Source of the DNA: Tanypteryx hageni
Lineage: Eukaryota > Arthropoda > Insecta > Odonata > Petaluridae
Direction of reading: 5' to 3'
NCBI GenBank assembly: GCA_028673005.1
Contig: CM054116.1
Coordinates: 130,363,547-130,427,546 of the forward strand
DNA length: 64,000 nucleotides
The notes beneath the pieces were generated by a model. It was not told the DNA's origin. It worked only from the letters and a program-made list of their open reading frames with translations, and did not search any database. The position numbers were made by a program, and so were the translations under genes. This document shows positions 12,635 through 23,090 of this stretch, piece by piece. Numbering within the stretch: the stretch's first letter is position 1; each line of letters opens with the position of its first letter.

Positions 12635-13911
12635 AAATCGACGTTTATTTTTTCCGAGAGATTTTGGACGAATATCGACGGTTCAAATTGCTACTTGGTA
12701 GAGTTCGAAATTTTTTTGAAAATCGACGTTTATTTTCCCGAGAAATTTTCAACGAATATCGACGTTAAAATTACTACTTAAATATATGGCTGTCAGTTTT
12801 AGGCTTTTCAATTCAATGATTTAAATTTACTTTTTACATAGAAATTCTATGAAAATTTTACGCTTATTTTACAATACTAGGATTATTTATTTAAATTTTT
12901 ATGAATTTAAATCTTTATCTACAAATTAATTATTAATTATGCTCTTCGTTGATATTATTTTATTTATGGGCATTTACACTTCTTCATTTTTAAATGTTAA
13001 TATTAAAGAAAACACCCAATAAGGAATTGAGATTTACCTCTTAAAATTGTATAATGAAAACTAGAAAACGATTAATTAATGAAATCCGAACAATATGATG
13101 TTGCTTTTGCCGAGAAACATTCTTTTAAAAAAATAATTTTTGAGTTCAGCTTAAAGGATTTTAAACATTTGTTGATGCCAATTAAGGAAAAAACAACGAT
13201 ATAATTATCACAATAATATTTTAGACTTCAAAAAAAAACTATCTAATACTTTGTATCATTTGATATATTTCATCACTGCACTACGTATTCTCTTTATTTA
13301 ACATAAAATATATAGTGAGAAAAATTAGACTTTATTATTGAGCGCTCGATCAATAGTCTTACCTCAAATCCTGATTAAAATGTGTTTTCCAATCGGCAAA
13401 ATAAAAAACGATTAGCGGGCTGTCTCCAAACGATCACCAAAATTCCATTCTTCCGAACCTTGTTTAACAGGGGTCGAGGCATTCCCAGCAGGGCATATCC
13501 ATGACCTTATTTGTGTAGAAAGGCTCGTGGAATATCCCACCATTAGGTCGGCAAATATAATCTCAAAAACCCCAAAAGGGCTAAGAAACACGTGTTCTCA
13601 AAACTACCCTAGGGCTTTCCGGTCACATGATTGTCTTGAGTAGAAGAGTGAGCTTTTTAAAAAGATGCATATTTGAGTGTAAGAAAATACCCTTCTTTCA
13701 GTCCCACTCTTAAAGCAAGCCCAGAAAAGGAACGAAATCGTAGGCAGAAAATAATACTGCAAACAAATAAACAGAAACGACTTCAATATACTTTTCCATC
13801 TTGTTGGAAAATCGACGCTTATCGACGACTATTCATTTTCGTCGATTTTGTAATTTTAAAAAAATTGACTTTTCTCGATATTTTTCGATTTAAATCGAAT
13901 CCTACCAAGTT
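12635..13911. mobile_element. Candidate non-autonomous element with inverted ends
   Basis: The left side has two direct copies of an ~85-bp unit (starting near 12637 and 12722) built around AATCGACGTTTATTTT and ATATCGACG. The right side, at about 13800-13911, carries the same ATCGACG-rich vocabulary inverted and ends in CGAATCCTACCAAGT. That is the inverted counterpart of ACTTGGTAGAGTTCGA at 12694-12709. The interior is AT-rich and non-coding. I find no clean TSD, so the boundaries and even the unity of the element are uncertain. Confidence 0.4.
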
Positions 13912-14154
13912 TAATTATAACGTTATAATGTCCACACAATAGCTGACCTGCGTAGTTATCTAAGCCTATTGACGGCATAATACAGCATGTACCTCAACTC
14001 TTATTAGGATCTTAGCATAGTTTTCCACCATTATTCTGAGTTATTCAATAATGCGCAATAAATTAATATCTGATGCATTTTTTATGCATAAGAGATTAAT
14101 AATTGATTTCCTGCTCATTACAATAAGAGTTAACGTGGACAAAAATTTCTAGAA

Positions 14155-14577
14155 CAGTGGTGAACTACCTTTTCTACATGGCGGGCCGCATTGGTGGTTG
14201 CGAATTCTTCGGCGGGCCGCATTGCAAGTTTTCAAAGCTTCGGCGTGCCGTATTAGACTTAAAATCGGACATGGCATCATGAATTAATAATTCCATAATA
14301 AATTATCACAATCTTCTTATTGTTAAAAATGTTGACACATATAAGTCATTGGGCATTTCTGGGTTAAATAGATATTTTCTGGAATCGTGTCATTGAAAAT
14401 AAATTCAAAATTAAGTTTTAGGATCAACATTTCAGTCTCAAGTCGTAATTTGAGTTTATATGATATGAATTTGTGTGTTAAATGTTACGGATCACTGTTT
14501 AATCATCGCTTCGCAAGCCGCATAAAAGGCTCCCAAGAGATGCATGCGGCCCGCGGGCCGTGGGTTGCTCACCACTG
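14155..14577. mobile_element. hAT-type MITE (423 bp) with 8-bp TSD
   Basis: Terminal inverted repeats read CAGTGGTGAACTACC on the left and CAGTGGTGAGCAACC on the reverse complement of the right end. They are flanked by TTCTAGAA (14147-14154) and CTCTAGAA (14578-14585), an 8-bp TSD with one difference. Subterminal CGGGCCGCATT-type boxes repeat at both ends. There is no coding capacity. CAGTG ends plus an 8-bp duplication are the hAT hallmark. A related copy sits at 25126-25434. Confidence 0.88.
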
Positions 14578-14585
14578 CTCTAGAA

Positions 14586-17379
14586 GTTCCCTACTGCAAC
14601 CTGCAGATAATCTCATTATTTTGCAGCTAATTAGTCGTTCGACCAAACTAATGGTAAAATATTTCCTTTCCTATTATTTTTTAATCCTAAAAATTCAAAT
14701 CGCATGTTTAAAATTATAATTATCCGTGAATTCGCATTACGATCAATCACGATGCAAGATTCGATTTCTTTCTAATATTTTTCATTCATGCAAAACGGTA
14801 ATTCACCACTGATGACGACTGCTATATAGCCAACGTTAACATTTTGTTTTCTCTTAACTTTTCGGGCTATTTGAGCTACATAGTTTCACACTTTTCTGCG
14901 GTGGTTCTTCAAAAGAGCATTTACAATGTGCCATATGTGAGTTATGCTTTTATATTTTCTCATTATTTTGTGCACAGGTCTGTAATTACAGATCTGAACA
15001 CTTTATCTTGGAACGTGGTTAAGCGGCAGTTGAAAACGACCTACAAACATACAATGGATGAAAAGGAGAAAATTATGGCTGGATTTTACAAATCTATCCA
15101 ATTGAAACAAACATGAGAACGGGACGCAAACCAAATAAACGACATCGAAAGACGGGCGTGTAGACATGGGAGAAGATGAAAAACAAAGAAGAGAGGGAAT
15201 AAAATAAAACCATAGAAAGGAATTAGATGAAGTGCGACTAAAAAAAGAATATCGCATGGAGCTGATGTCAGAACGAAAGAAAGAGGCAGCAGTGGATGGG
15301 CACTCTGAATTTACAGAATTTGAGATCATTCGGAAAGAGGCGAAGTGTATGATACAGAAGTTCACACGCCTAAAGTCTATTGAAATTCGTACGATTAATC
15401 TGCCGCATTCACGGAAAAGCGGATATTGGCGTTAACGCTTGTTCTTTGATACAGACGGAAAAATGTCACAGTTCGTTGAGGGAGATAGTTTGGAAATTGA
15501 TGCGAACATCTTCGATTGCGCGTTATACTTTAATCTCTGTTTTCTTCTCAATCAAAATAATTCGGGCCTCAATGCGGCCTCTAACTCCGCTCCTCGCTTT
15601 CCCTCTCTCTCTCTCTCTCTTTTCACTTCCTCCGCCTCTTCTCTTCGCAAAACCATCCTTCTTCTGGCAACCTCTGCCCTCAACATATTCTCGTTTTTAA
15701 TGCTCATCTGAATTAAAGCTCTATTGAAGAGCACGTGTTCCTGTTCCTCTTTCTGAAAAAATTAATTACCGAACCAAATTCTCTGTCACGTTCCTCGGTG
15801 AACCACTAACTAAAGTACCCAACTCTAAAAGTGTTCTTGCAAATATTTGGGCAACGTTTAATAAAAAAGAGCATTTGACACCATCGTTATTCTGGCGTCA
15901 CTGAAATATTTTTCTGTTTTAATTAAAAAATGCATGTAAATTATCGCTCTATGCACATGTATATCTGGGTCAAAAAAGGTAAAAGTATGCAATTTTTTGA
16001 CAAACGCGGTGAAACAAACCTAGTTTAACTAGATATTTAGATTTTTCAAGCGGCTTATATCGGGAATGATGGAATTTGAGAAAATTGTGGAATTTCATAT
16101 CAAATGCGTAAAGTTATTCAGTTAAAAAATGCATTTAACTTGATCATTGCATACGATGGCGAGTGCAAAGGAGGGTCGTGATGAAGCTATTTCTATTGCA
16201 TGAACTAGATTGAATTCAAATAGAGCTAATTTTTTCATAAATAAGTTCTGCAATGGATTCTAGTATGCCTGCAAACGGTGCATTTTTCTACTTTATTACG
16301 AAATTACATTATATTTGAAATTATCGGTAGACAAAATAAGAAAAATTTAAAAAAATATATAAAGGGGCATCATGCTGGAGCACCGCTTTATGAGAAAAAT
16401 CTAGAATAATTTTCCTTTGATTTTATGAAAATGGTTATTTAATTCCCCGCCACTAAATTAAAAAATTTTGTAATACTCCGCTCAACACATCTCGTCTAAC
16501 GCCAACCATCAGCCATTTAATAGATACTGTAGTTAATTCACAAAGACGTTACGATGAAATAATTTGTTTCGAAAAAAGTTCAATTTATGCTTATTAAAGT
16601 CACATTGATTGATAACTGAAATCTAATCCATACTGTCAAAACTCTTTTTAATACATTTCGCAATAACGTATTATACAGAATTGTCTTTTATATTATTCCC
16701 CGCAAAATATTCCATGAATTAATTGTGTAAAATATATCCGTACAAAGTACTTCAAAGTAAGGTATGTTTCATTATCTGAAAATCTGAAAAAATTTCCATA
16801 AGTTCGTCATGTTTTTCACAGTGATGTATTGCATCCTTAAGTAAATTTTCAGACTAATGATTGCTTTTGCAATGTTTCCATTGTCATACACGAAATATGC
16901 TGCATGTCCCACCCCCTTGAGGCTTTTTGGACAGTACAAACATATTATATACATATATCTACATGTGCGCCTAAAGCTTAATCTGGTTAATTTGTGCAAA
17001 TATTTTGTTTAATTATAAGCGCTTTAGGTTCCCGGTGTCTAACAATCTTACAATCCTCCTTTTAAATTAGCATCCCCATCAAGAAGAACCAGTTACGGCT
17101 GACCGATGACCACATTTCTATTAATGTGGGAATGGTCGTTTCGTATTTCCTGTTGACCAGTAATTTTGAAAAACGGTAACACGTTGATAGCGTCACATGC
17201 ATTTATCTTCATGATAGATTTAATAAAAAGCTTCTAAAAATTTGTTCATTGTGAATTGAACCACAAAATTATTTTTTAATCAATATAACTACAAAGGTAC
17301 AATCATCATTCGATCATTATTTGTGTAAATACGTTCTAGAATGCATAAAAGTGATCACTTTTTATTATGTTTACTTTTC
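14586..17379. other. Non-coding; possible decayed coding remnant
   Basis: Mostly AT-rich without recognisable genes. Around 14995-15420 the + strand has a lysine/glutamate-rich stretch broken by stops, with adjacent open frames of 40-60 codons. It could be a decayed retroelement ORF, but I do not recognise it. The overlapping frames at 15380-15711 are driven by a CT run at 15600-15622. Confidence 0.35.
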
Positions 17380-18700
17380 TCCAACGGGAGGTTTATGTAG
17401 TGGATAACCCGTCTCTATGCCTCTCGAACTCCCTCCCAACCGTTCTCTCCACACCCCTTTATCTCCTACGCCAACTTTCCCATTACACATACTTCCCCTC
17501 CTTCCCCTCTCCACTTCCTGAACTCACCTCATTTCACTCAACCCACGCACTCCCTTCCCCTCCCGCCAGCCACTCTCTCCCTCCTCCAACAATTTCTTCC
17601 CTCTAAACTGCATATCCGCTTCTTTCTGCTCCGACTGCATCTCCCGCTCCGCGTCACCTCCTCCCACCCAGATCTTTCCCTCCTTCGCTTTCTTTCTTCT
17701 CCACCTCTCTCCCCTTCCAGTTCTTTCTCCGCCACCTCCCTCTCTCCCCTCCCCTTCCCCTCCTCCGGGTGTCGCATGTGCGTCTGAGGGCTAGTGGGCG
17801 CCCAATGGGATCCGCCCTCTGCGGCTCCCCCATCCTCTCTCCCCCTCCCCGCTTTATTTAATCCCACAGCCTCGATTAAGGTTAATTGGTTTAAAGTGGC
17901 GCATGGCGAATAACCACAGGCCTCTATTCCCCAACACCCACCGCTCTCTCTTTCTCTTTCTCTCTCTCTCCTGCGCCCTTTCCTCCCCCCCTTTTTCCAT
18001 CCTCCCATCCCCCCTCCCATTTCCTCCTCCTCCTCCCTCCGCCTCTCGCGTCCACGGTGACCATCACCGGACTGAGCGGCAGCTTAGTCGCCAGCCGTTT
18101 CCTTTCGATAATCTCTTAATTATCGCGAATCCCTTTGAGCATCTCTTCGCCGTGCGTAGATAGCCACGGCGCGCCCTCTCTGGCGGTGCGGGGGGAGCGG
18201 AGGGCGTGGTAGAAAGGGGTGCACCTCCGGGGCGCGTGTCTCGGTGCCGCAGTCGCCTTCGCCGTGCACCGACGGTCCGCTCTCCTAGATACAAGCCCCG
18301 CCGCCCTATCCTCCCTCCCCACGGTTCACACCGCACCTCAAACCCTCCCCCTTAACTATGCCCTCCAACAACGCTGATTTCTCGCCCTTCTCCTTGCAAA
18401 TTGGGCGGAGACAATTTATAATCGGCCGCGCCCTTTGTTTGGTTCTGCCCTTGTTAATCTCCGGATAATGGGAGCGTATATCTACCCTCGGAGAGAGAGA
18501 GAACAGAGGGAGGAATGGAGGGAGGGAACCTGTGAAATCAGCCTCGCCACAAAAGGCGGAAAAGGACCTAGGCACGGTTAAGGACTGAGGGGTAAACGGA
18601 GTGGAGATAGGGAGGGGAAAGGAAGAGTATAGAGGAGAAAAGTGGGAGGGGAGGGTAGAAGGGGGGTCGCAGAGGATTGGCGGTGCGAGGTGGCAGGTGA
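17380..18700. other. GC/CpG-rich island with CT- and GA-rich flanks
   Basis: The block begins CT-rich (17400-18060), passes through a CpG-dense core (about 18060-18450) and ends GA-rich (18480-18670), in contrast to the AT-rich DNA on both sides. Open frames here (for example 17538-18020 minus, 160 codons) are compositional artefacts rich in Arg, Gly and Glu. It could be a promoter-type CpG island or an old GC-rich repeat. There is no transcript evidence in the sequence. Confidence 0.45.
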
Positions 18701-19236
18701 GCGCTCTGAAGGAAAATTGGAATTAAGGCTCGCAAATCAAATCCGGTTTATTCCGACCACAAAGAGAAACAAAAACAAATTCCTTCACAGGGAATGAGAG
18801 TATCGGCGGTTTTAATCAGCTTATCTCTCTCTCTTTCTTTCCAGCCGTTGAATACGTTCGTCTAATGTGCCGTTCTGCTCCTATTTGCAAATATTCCCGT
18901 ATTAATAATTCCTTCTTGGGTTATTAAATTGAGCGATACAACTTGCAATTCTTTCATAAATAAAGTTGGTTATGATTCAAGTCATTCGATTTTATGAATG
19001 AGCATAAAACATCTCTGATTTGATTCGCTCCTCCAAGAAGTATGAATTCCAAAATATTGCATTTCCATTGTTTGTTTGTTGTTCGTTCACAGTATTGAGT
19101 TTTATGATTTTTTTCATTTTTAACCCGCGGACAAGGAGCTAAAATGTTTTAATACTATCGCTCATATGTTTTCAATGAGTTTATGTGCTTTTTGAACGTC
19201 TTCATCATTTGGTTAAAATGTTACGAGCAATTCTTA
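18701..19236. other. Non-coding, nothing recognised
   Basis: AT-rich flank of the hAT insertion. I see no gene, RNA or repeat boundary. Confidence 0.4.
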
Positions 19237-19324
19237 GTCTATATCAGGGGTCTCCAAACTATTGCTCGCGAGCCACATAAACCCTCGATCCTTTAATCAG
19301 TCTTTGTCATTTTTTACAAGCTGT

Positions 19325-19460
19325 GTTGATAAACGTTATGCGTAAAGTAACGAAATTACGAAATGATTTTTTAATAACGAAATGAAAAACGTTAACGAAA
19401 TTTAAAAAAAAACTTTAACGATAAACGTAAATATACGAAAAAATCGTTATGTTTACGTTT
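19325..19460 (-). repeat. ACGAAA-rich repeat fragment (minus copy)
   Basis: Contains AAAGTAACGAAATTACGAAA and GAAAAACGTTAACGAAATTT. On the opposite strand this matches the segments at 34860-34990 and 39020-39153. It probably belongs to a separate dispersed repeat embedded in the left part of the outer hAT. Confidence 0.55.
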
Positions 19461-19682
19461 CTACTGAATATGTGCTGCTGCTGAAAATCTAAGCTCTCAC
19501 AAACATATGGTTCCTCATGGCATAATCCATCAGCTGGCGCTCTGTGGAAAATTGTTGGATACTTCTTGTGACATGGACTCCGTTTTTTCTACAGTAAATT
19601 TTATCCGTAGAAACGAAATTGATGGAATAAAATGATCATAAGGTCCTAAGCAGACAGGTATTAGCAGTAAAGTTGAAAATAA

Positions 19683-19860
19683 TTTTGAACCGAGAAAAAA
19701 TTCTGCCATGACCGGGAATCAAACCCGAGTCTTCCACTTGCCGAGTGGATATTCTACCACTGAACTATCGTAGCAGATTAATTCTCTATTTCTGAATGAG
19801 GTGTTTATCTTAGTTGGGTCCAGGCTAGCGCCACAGCCCCAACAGATGTCCTCCCAGACA
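19683..19860 (-). repeat. Left arm of tRNA-containing inverted repeat
   Basis: Its reverse complement matches 20021-20205. It begins at GTTGGGGCTG, passes CAACTAAGATAAAC and GAGAATTAATCTGCTACGA, includes the entire tRNA-like segment, then continues into GCAGAATTTTTTCTCGGTTC. The tail beyond the arm (down to about 19600) also matches the + strand piece at 19875-19975. At least three fragments of this repeat are therefore clustered here. Confidence 0.75.
19705..19774 (-). tRNA. tRNA-like pseudogene (Gly/Ala-like body)
   Basis: The 70-nt minus-strand sequence folds as a cloverleaf. The acceptor strands GCTACGA and TCATGGC have one mismatch and one wobble. The D-arm/A box contains GTTCAGTGGTAGAAT, as in animal tRNA-Gly. 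The anticodon stem TCCAC/GTGGA is perfect with loop TCGGCAA. The T-arm is TCGGG-TTTGATT-CCCGG. The triplet in the anticodon position is GGC (Ala), but the nearly invariant U33 is C. With the diverged partner copy nearby, this is more likely a repeat-borne tRNA relic than a working tRNA gene. Confidence 0.6.
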
Positions 19861-19874
19861 TACGTTGATTCTTG

Positions 19875-19975
19875 GTCATAGCAGAATATTTTCCCGTTAC
19901 ACAATTATTCCTAACTTTACAGATAATGTCTGTCTGCGTAGAAACTATGATTATTTCATTCCATCAATTTCTAGC
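19875..19975 (+). repeat. Tail fragment of the tRNA-containing repeat
   Basis: Begins at GGTCATAGCAG, equivalent to the 3' side of the tRNA-like segment, and continues through ATTATTTCATTCCATCAATT, as in the tail of the left arm. It is a truncated copy lacking the tRNA 5' half. It sits in the spacer between the two arms. Confidence 0.65.
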
Positions 19976-20020
19976 TTTGCAATCTTACCATTTGAGAGGG
20001 AGAGATTTTCTTTGACGCAC

Positions 20021-20205
20021 CTCTTGGAGGACGTCTGTTGGGGCTGGTTGGCTAGCCCGGACACAACTAAGAAAAACGCCCCATTTAGAAACAAGAGAAT
20101 TAATCTGCTACGACAGTTCAGTGGTAGAATATCCGCCAAGCAAGCGGAAGACTCGGATTCGATTTCCTGTTATAGCAGAATTTTTCTCGTTTCAAAATTA
20201 TTCCT
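20021..20205 (+). repeat. Right arm of tRNA-containing inverted repeat
   Basis: Inverted partner of 19683-19860, with landmarks GTCTGTTGGGGCTGG, ACACAACTAAGA, GAGAATTAATCTGCTACGA, then the tRNA-like segment and GCAGAATTTTTCTCG. The two tRNA-like units point away from each other, and their conserved upstream sequences face the centre. Confidence 0.75.
20107..20176 (+). tRNA. tRNA-like pseudogene, second copy
   Basis: Seventy nucleotides with acceptor GCTACGA/TTATAGC (one mismatch, one wobble), the same GTTCAGTGGTAGAAT D-arm, anticodon stem TCCGC/GCGGA with compensatory change relative to the other copy, and loop CAAGCAA (triplet AGC in the anticodon position). The T-arm TCGGA/TCCTG is weakened by a mismatch and position 33 is A rather than U. 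The stem covariation is notable, but the core defects argue against a functional tRNA. Confidence 0.55.
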
Positions 20206-20224
20206 ATCTCAAGGAACGGTTCCT

Positions 20225-20656
20225 TTCGTTTTCCTTGTTGTGAAAAGTTTCAACATGAATGCAAGCCATCGTTTAAAAAAAACTCGCCTTGGTGATCATA
20301 TCTGAATTGAAACAACGGCTACAAAACCGTTTCAAGGACTTTGATGAGTATGCTTAGGAAATATGTTTCATAGAAAATCCATTTAATTGTGACCTGGAGA
20401 AGTTGTCCCCACATTTACAAATGGAATTGATAGACATCCAGTAAGTAAATTTAAATACAGGAATGTGATAGATTTCTATAAATATCTTCCTGAGGAAAAA
20501 TTTTCGAATGTGTGGAGCTTCACACGAAGTATGATTTTCATCTTTGGTATTACCTAGAATTGTGAAAAGACTTTTTCAAGAATGAAGTTTGTTAAGTCAA
20601 AATACCGATATTGTTTATCTGATGGACATTTGTAATCAATTTTAATGATCAGCAAT
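20225..20656 (+). pseudogene. Outer hAT transposase, C-terminal remnant (Charlie-like)
   Basis: With several frame breaks and stops, the + strand reads a DLEKLSPHLQMELIDIQ block, then FYKYLPEEKFSNV, then CEKTFSRMKFVKSKYR and LSDGHL. These are the signature blocks of the dimerisation (C-terminal) region of Charlie/GTF2IRD2/ZBED5-type hAT transposases. The frame ends at ILMISN exactly at the insertion point of the inner hAT. After one copy of the target duplication it resumes at 23544 with TELEPQIHKI. No catalytic Asp/Glu triad is present because the upstream part is missing. It is non-functional. Confidence 0.75.
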
Positions 20657-20803
20657 CAAGGATGTACATACAGTTTAGTAAAGGAGGGGGGGGGTTAATG
20701 AAAAATAATTTCAAAGTTTTAATATTTTAATTCATTACTATAAGTATCATAAACATATATTTTATTTAAATAAAAAAATTTAAAATAAAAATTATTCTCT
20801 AAA

Positions 20804-23090
20804 TTACAAATTCTTTTTTCTACTTTTTAAAGCAAATTTGGATATAATATCATCTACATTTAGAGTCACACTGCGATGCACGCTCATCAATGCCAAATCC
20901 GTTAAGACGTTCATCTCCTCATCTCCCGTTGATTTCCTAAGCCAGGTTTTAAGGCGTCTTAAAGAAGAATAACATCTTTCGAGGGTTGCTGTAGAGCAGG
21001 GCAAGGTAACAAGAATCTTTAATAGTCTTTTTATACTAGGAAAAAGCAAATCATTGCAGACTATGAACGCCTCTAACGCGGTTTTCGGTAAATCATCTTC
21101 TGACAGCAAATTCCATTTACACTACCATATTTCAAATTCTACTTTAAGTTGTCCAAAGTCTTCACCATAAATTTTACAAGTCTTTTGAAATATTTCTGGC
21201 TTTTCATTTTTAAATTTAGTAGGAAGCAGTAGCTGCAGTTTAGCTATTAGTTTATTATGTGTTGAGAAGCGATTCTTTAATTCAGCTAAAAAGTGATCAA
21301 GAAAAGGTATAAATAAATTACGCCGGTAATATTCATTTGCATCATTTTATGGGGAATTTTGACGCTTTTATTGTCTTCCAATTACTCTGGGTTTGATCGT
21401 TTCGCTTCCAACGTTGTGCATCATGCTTTCTGCTGACAGATACATTTCATTGAATGAGTATTCACTGATTATATTGATTGTATCACACTAATGATTAAAT
21501 CAACGTGCACACAACTTTCTACTAAATCCACATTTACTTTCTGAAGACTCTTACATAAATTTACACTATAAGAAAATATCTTGTTTAATGTCAATAATGC
21601 AACTAAAAATTCTGCACTAGTTATAGAGAATAATAATTGATATGCTTGACCAGAGGTTTATTCTTTCCGGATTCTTAAAGTTGCTGCAGAGCTTCCACTA
21701 TTGTAGAATACAATTCCACAAAACGGGATACAGAGTTGTTTCTCAGACCAACTCGTTTCGCATAAACCTAGATCTGTTTTATGAGTTAGCCTTTTATTTT
21801 CTTTTGCTATTTTCTCTAAAATATTGTTTCTCTGAGAAGACAGACGAAAGTAATTTACAGCTGTTTTAATAACCCCAATACAATTTCTAATGACTGACAA
21901 ATCGCAAAAATATGCAATAATTAAATTTAAAGCATGGGCACTGCAATGCACAAATTGTGCTTTTTGGTATTTTTCTGATATTAATGTATGCACACCTCTG
22001 TACTTGCCAGTCATGACAGCAGCCCCATCATAGCCTTGGTCAACCATGCTGTTCAGATTTACTCCAAGCTGCGTCAATGTGGACAGGAGGATAATAGCCA
22101 AACCCGAGGCAGTCACATCAGTTACAGGAATGAAACACAAAAAATCTTCTCGAATGAAGTTTTCTTTACTATCAATATATCGAACACAAATTGCTAGCTG
22201 TTGTTTCCTGAATATGTCTTGTGTCTCATCTGCCAATAATGAAAAACATTTAGCATCGTCTATTCGAGAAACAATTGCATTTTGTATTATTTATCCACAA
22301 ATTTCAACAATTTCATTCTGAATGGTTGTATTAGTACACATACTTTGGGAGACAGAGGATGTAGAAAGATGATTTAAAAGTGCGATATCTCCCGATATAG
22401 CACGGTATCGTAAAAGAGCCCTAAAGTTACCGTCGATATAGTCTGATACATGGAGAGAAATGGGAGCTGAATCTTTCATGCCTCTCAGAGCAAGTTCTTG
22501 GCGACCACATAAAATTATGGTTTCTACTACAGAATGTAACTTTTATCTGTTTTCTTTCTTTCGGAATCTGGCATACACACTATATTAACTTGCTTTCCAC
22601 TTATAACATTTAGAAAATTATCTGCATGCATACTAGCCTCAATACGATATATTTAAAAGTGTGATATCTCCCGATTTAGCGCGGTATTGTAAAAGAGCCC
22701 TAAAGTTACCATCGTTATAGTCTGGTTCATGGAGAGAAATGGGACCTGAATCTTTCATGCCTCTCAGAGCAAGTTCTTGGCGACCACATAAAATTATGGT
22801 TTCTACTACAGAATGTAACTTTTCTCTGTTTTCTTTCTTTCGGAATCTAGCATACACACTATATCAACTTGCTTTCCACTTATAACATTTAGAAAATTAT
22901 CTACATGCATACTAGCCTCAATATGATATTTTGTTTTATCATGTTTTCCAAAATATTCTTTCGCATTCTTCCAGTTTAGATAGGCTGTTGTTATTAATGC
23001 TCCTAATGCTTGATCTCCTCTGCCTCTAACTTGATGAGCAAACAATACACATATTTTACAGAATGCTCCACCTGCTCTTATGTCTCCTGC
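20804..23090 (-). pseudogene. ZMYM1-like hAT transposase, decayed
   Basis: Minus-strand blocks in N-to-C order. TTF-type zinc finger end GAFCKICVLFAHQ and KYHIEASMH (about 23090-22806). CGRQELALRGMKDSGPIS and NFRALLQYRAKSGD (twice, see duplication). LADETQD with the first catalytic Asp, then IREDFLCF (about 22236-22130). GYDGAAVMTG with the second Asp (about 22035). HCSAHALNLI (about 21940). The C-terminal dimerisation block CSTATLERCYSSLRRLKTWL (about 20990). This order is that of ZMYM1/THAP-associated (DUF4371) hAT proteins. Stops interrupt the frame, for example a TAA just upstream of the LADE block, and 21120-21650 is badly decayed. No active protein is expected. Confidence 0.85.
22373..22930 (-). 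repeat. 279-bp tandem duplication in inner transposase
   Basis: Two adjacent copies offset by 279 bp (about 22373-22651 and 22652-22930). Both contain TCTTTCATGCCTCTCAGAGC, AATTATGGTTTCTACTACAG and the upstream GAGCCCTAAAGTTACC. The offset equals 93 codons, so the frame is kept. The protein segment CGRQELALRGMKDS..NFRALL is encoded twice. Copies differ at roughly 6-8% by eye, so the duplication is not very recent. Confidence 0.85.

Noticed and set aside
17538..18020. 160-codon minus-strand open frame
   Set aside because: Arg/Gly/Glu low-complexity product of a CT-rich tract; no conserved motif or splice context.
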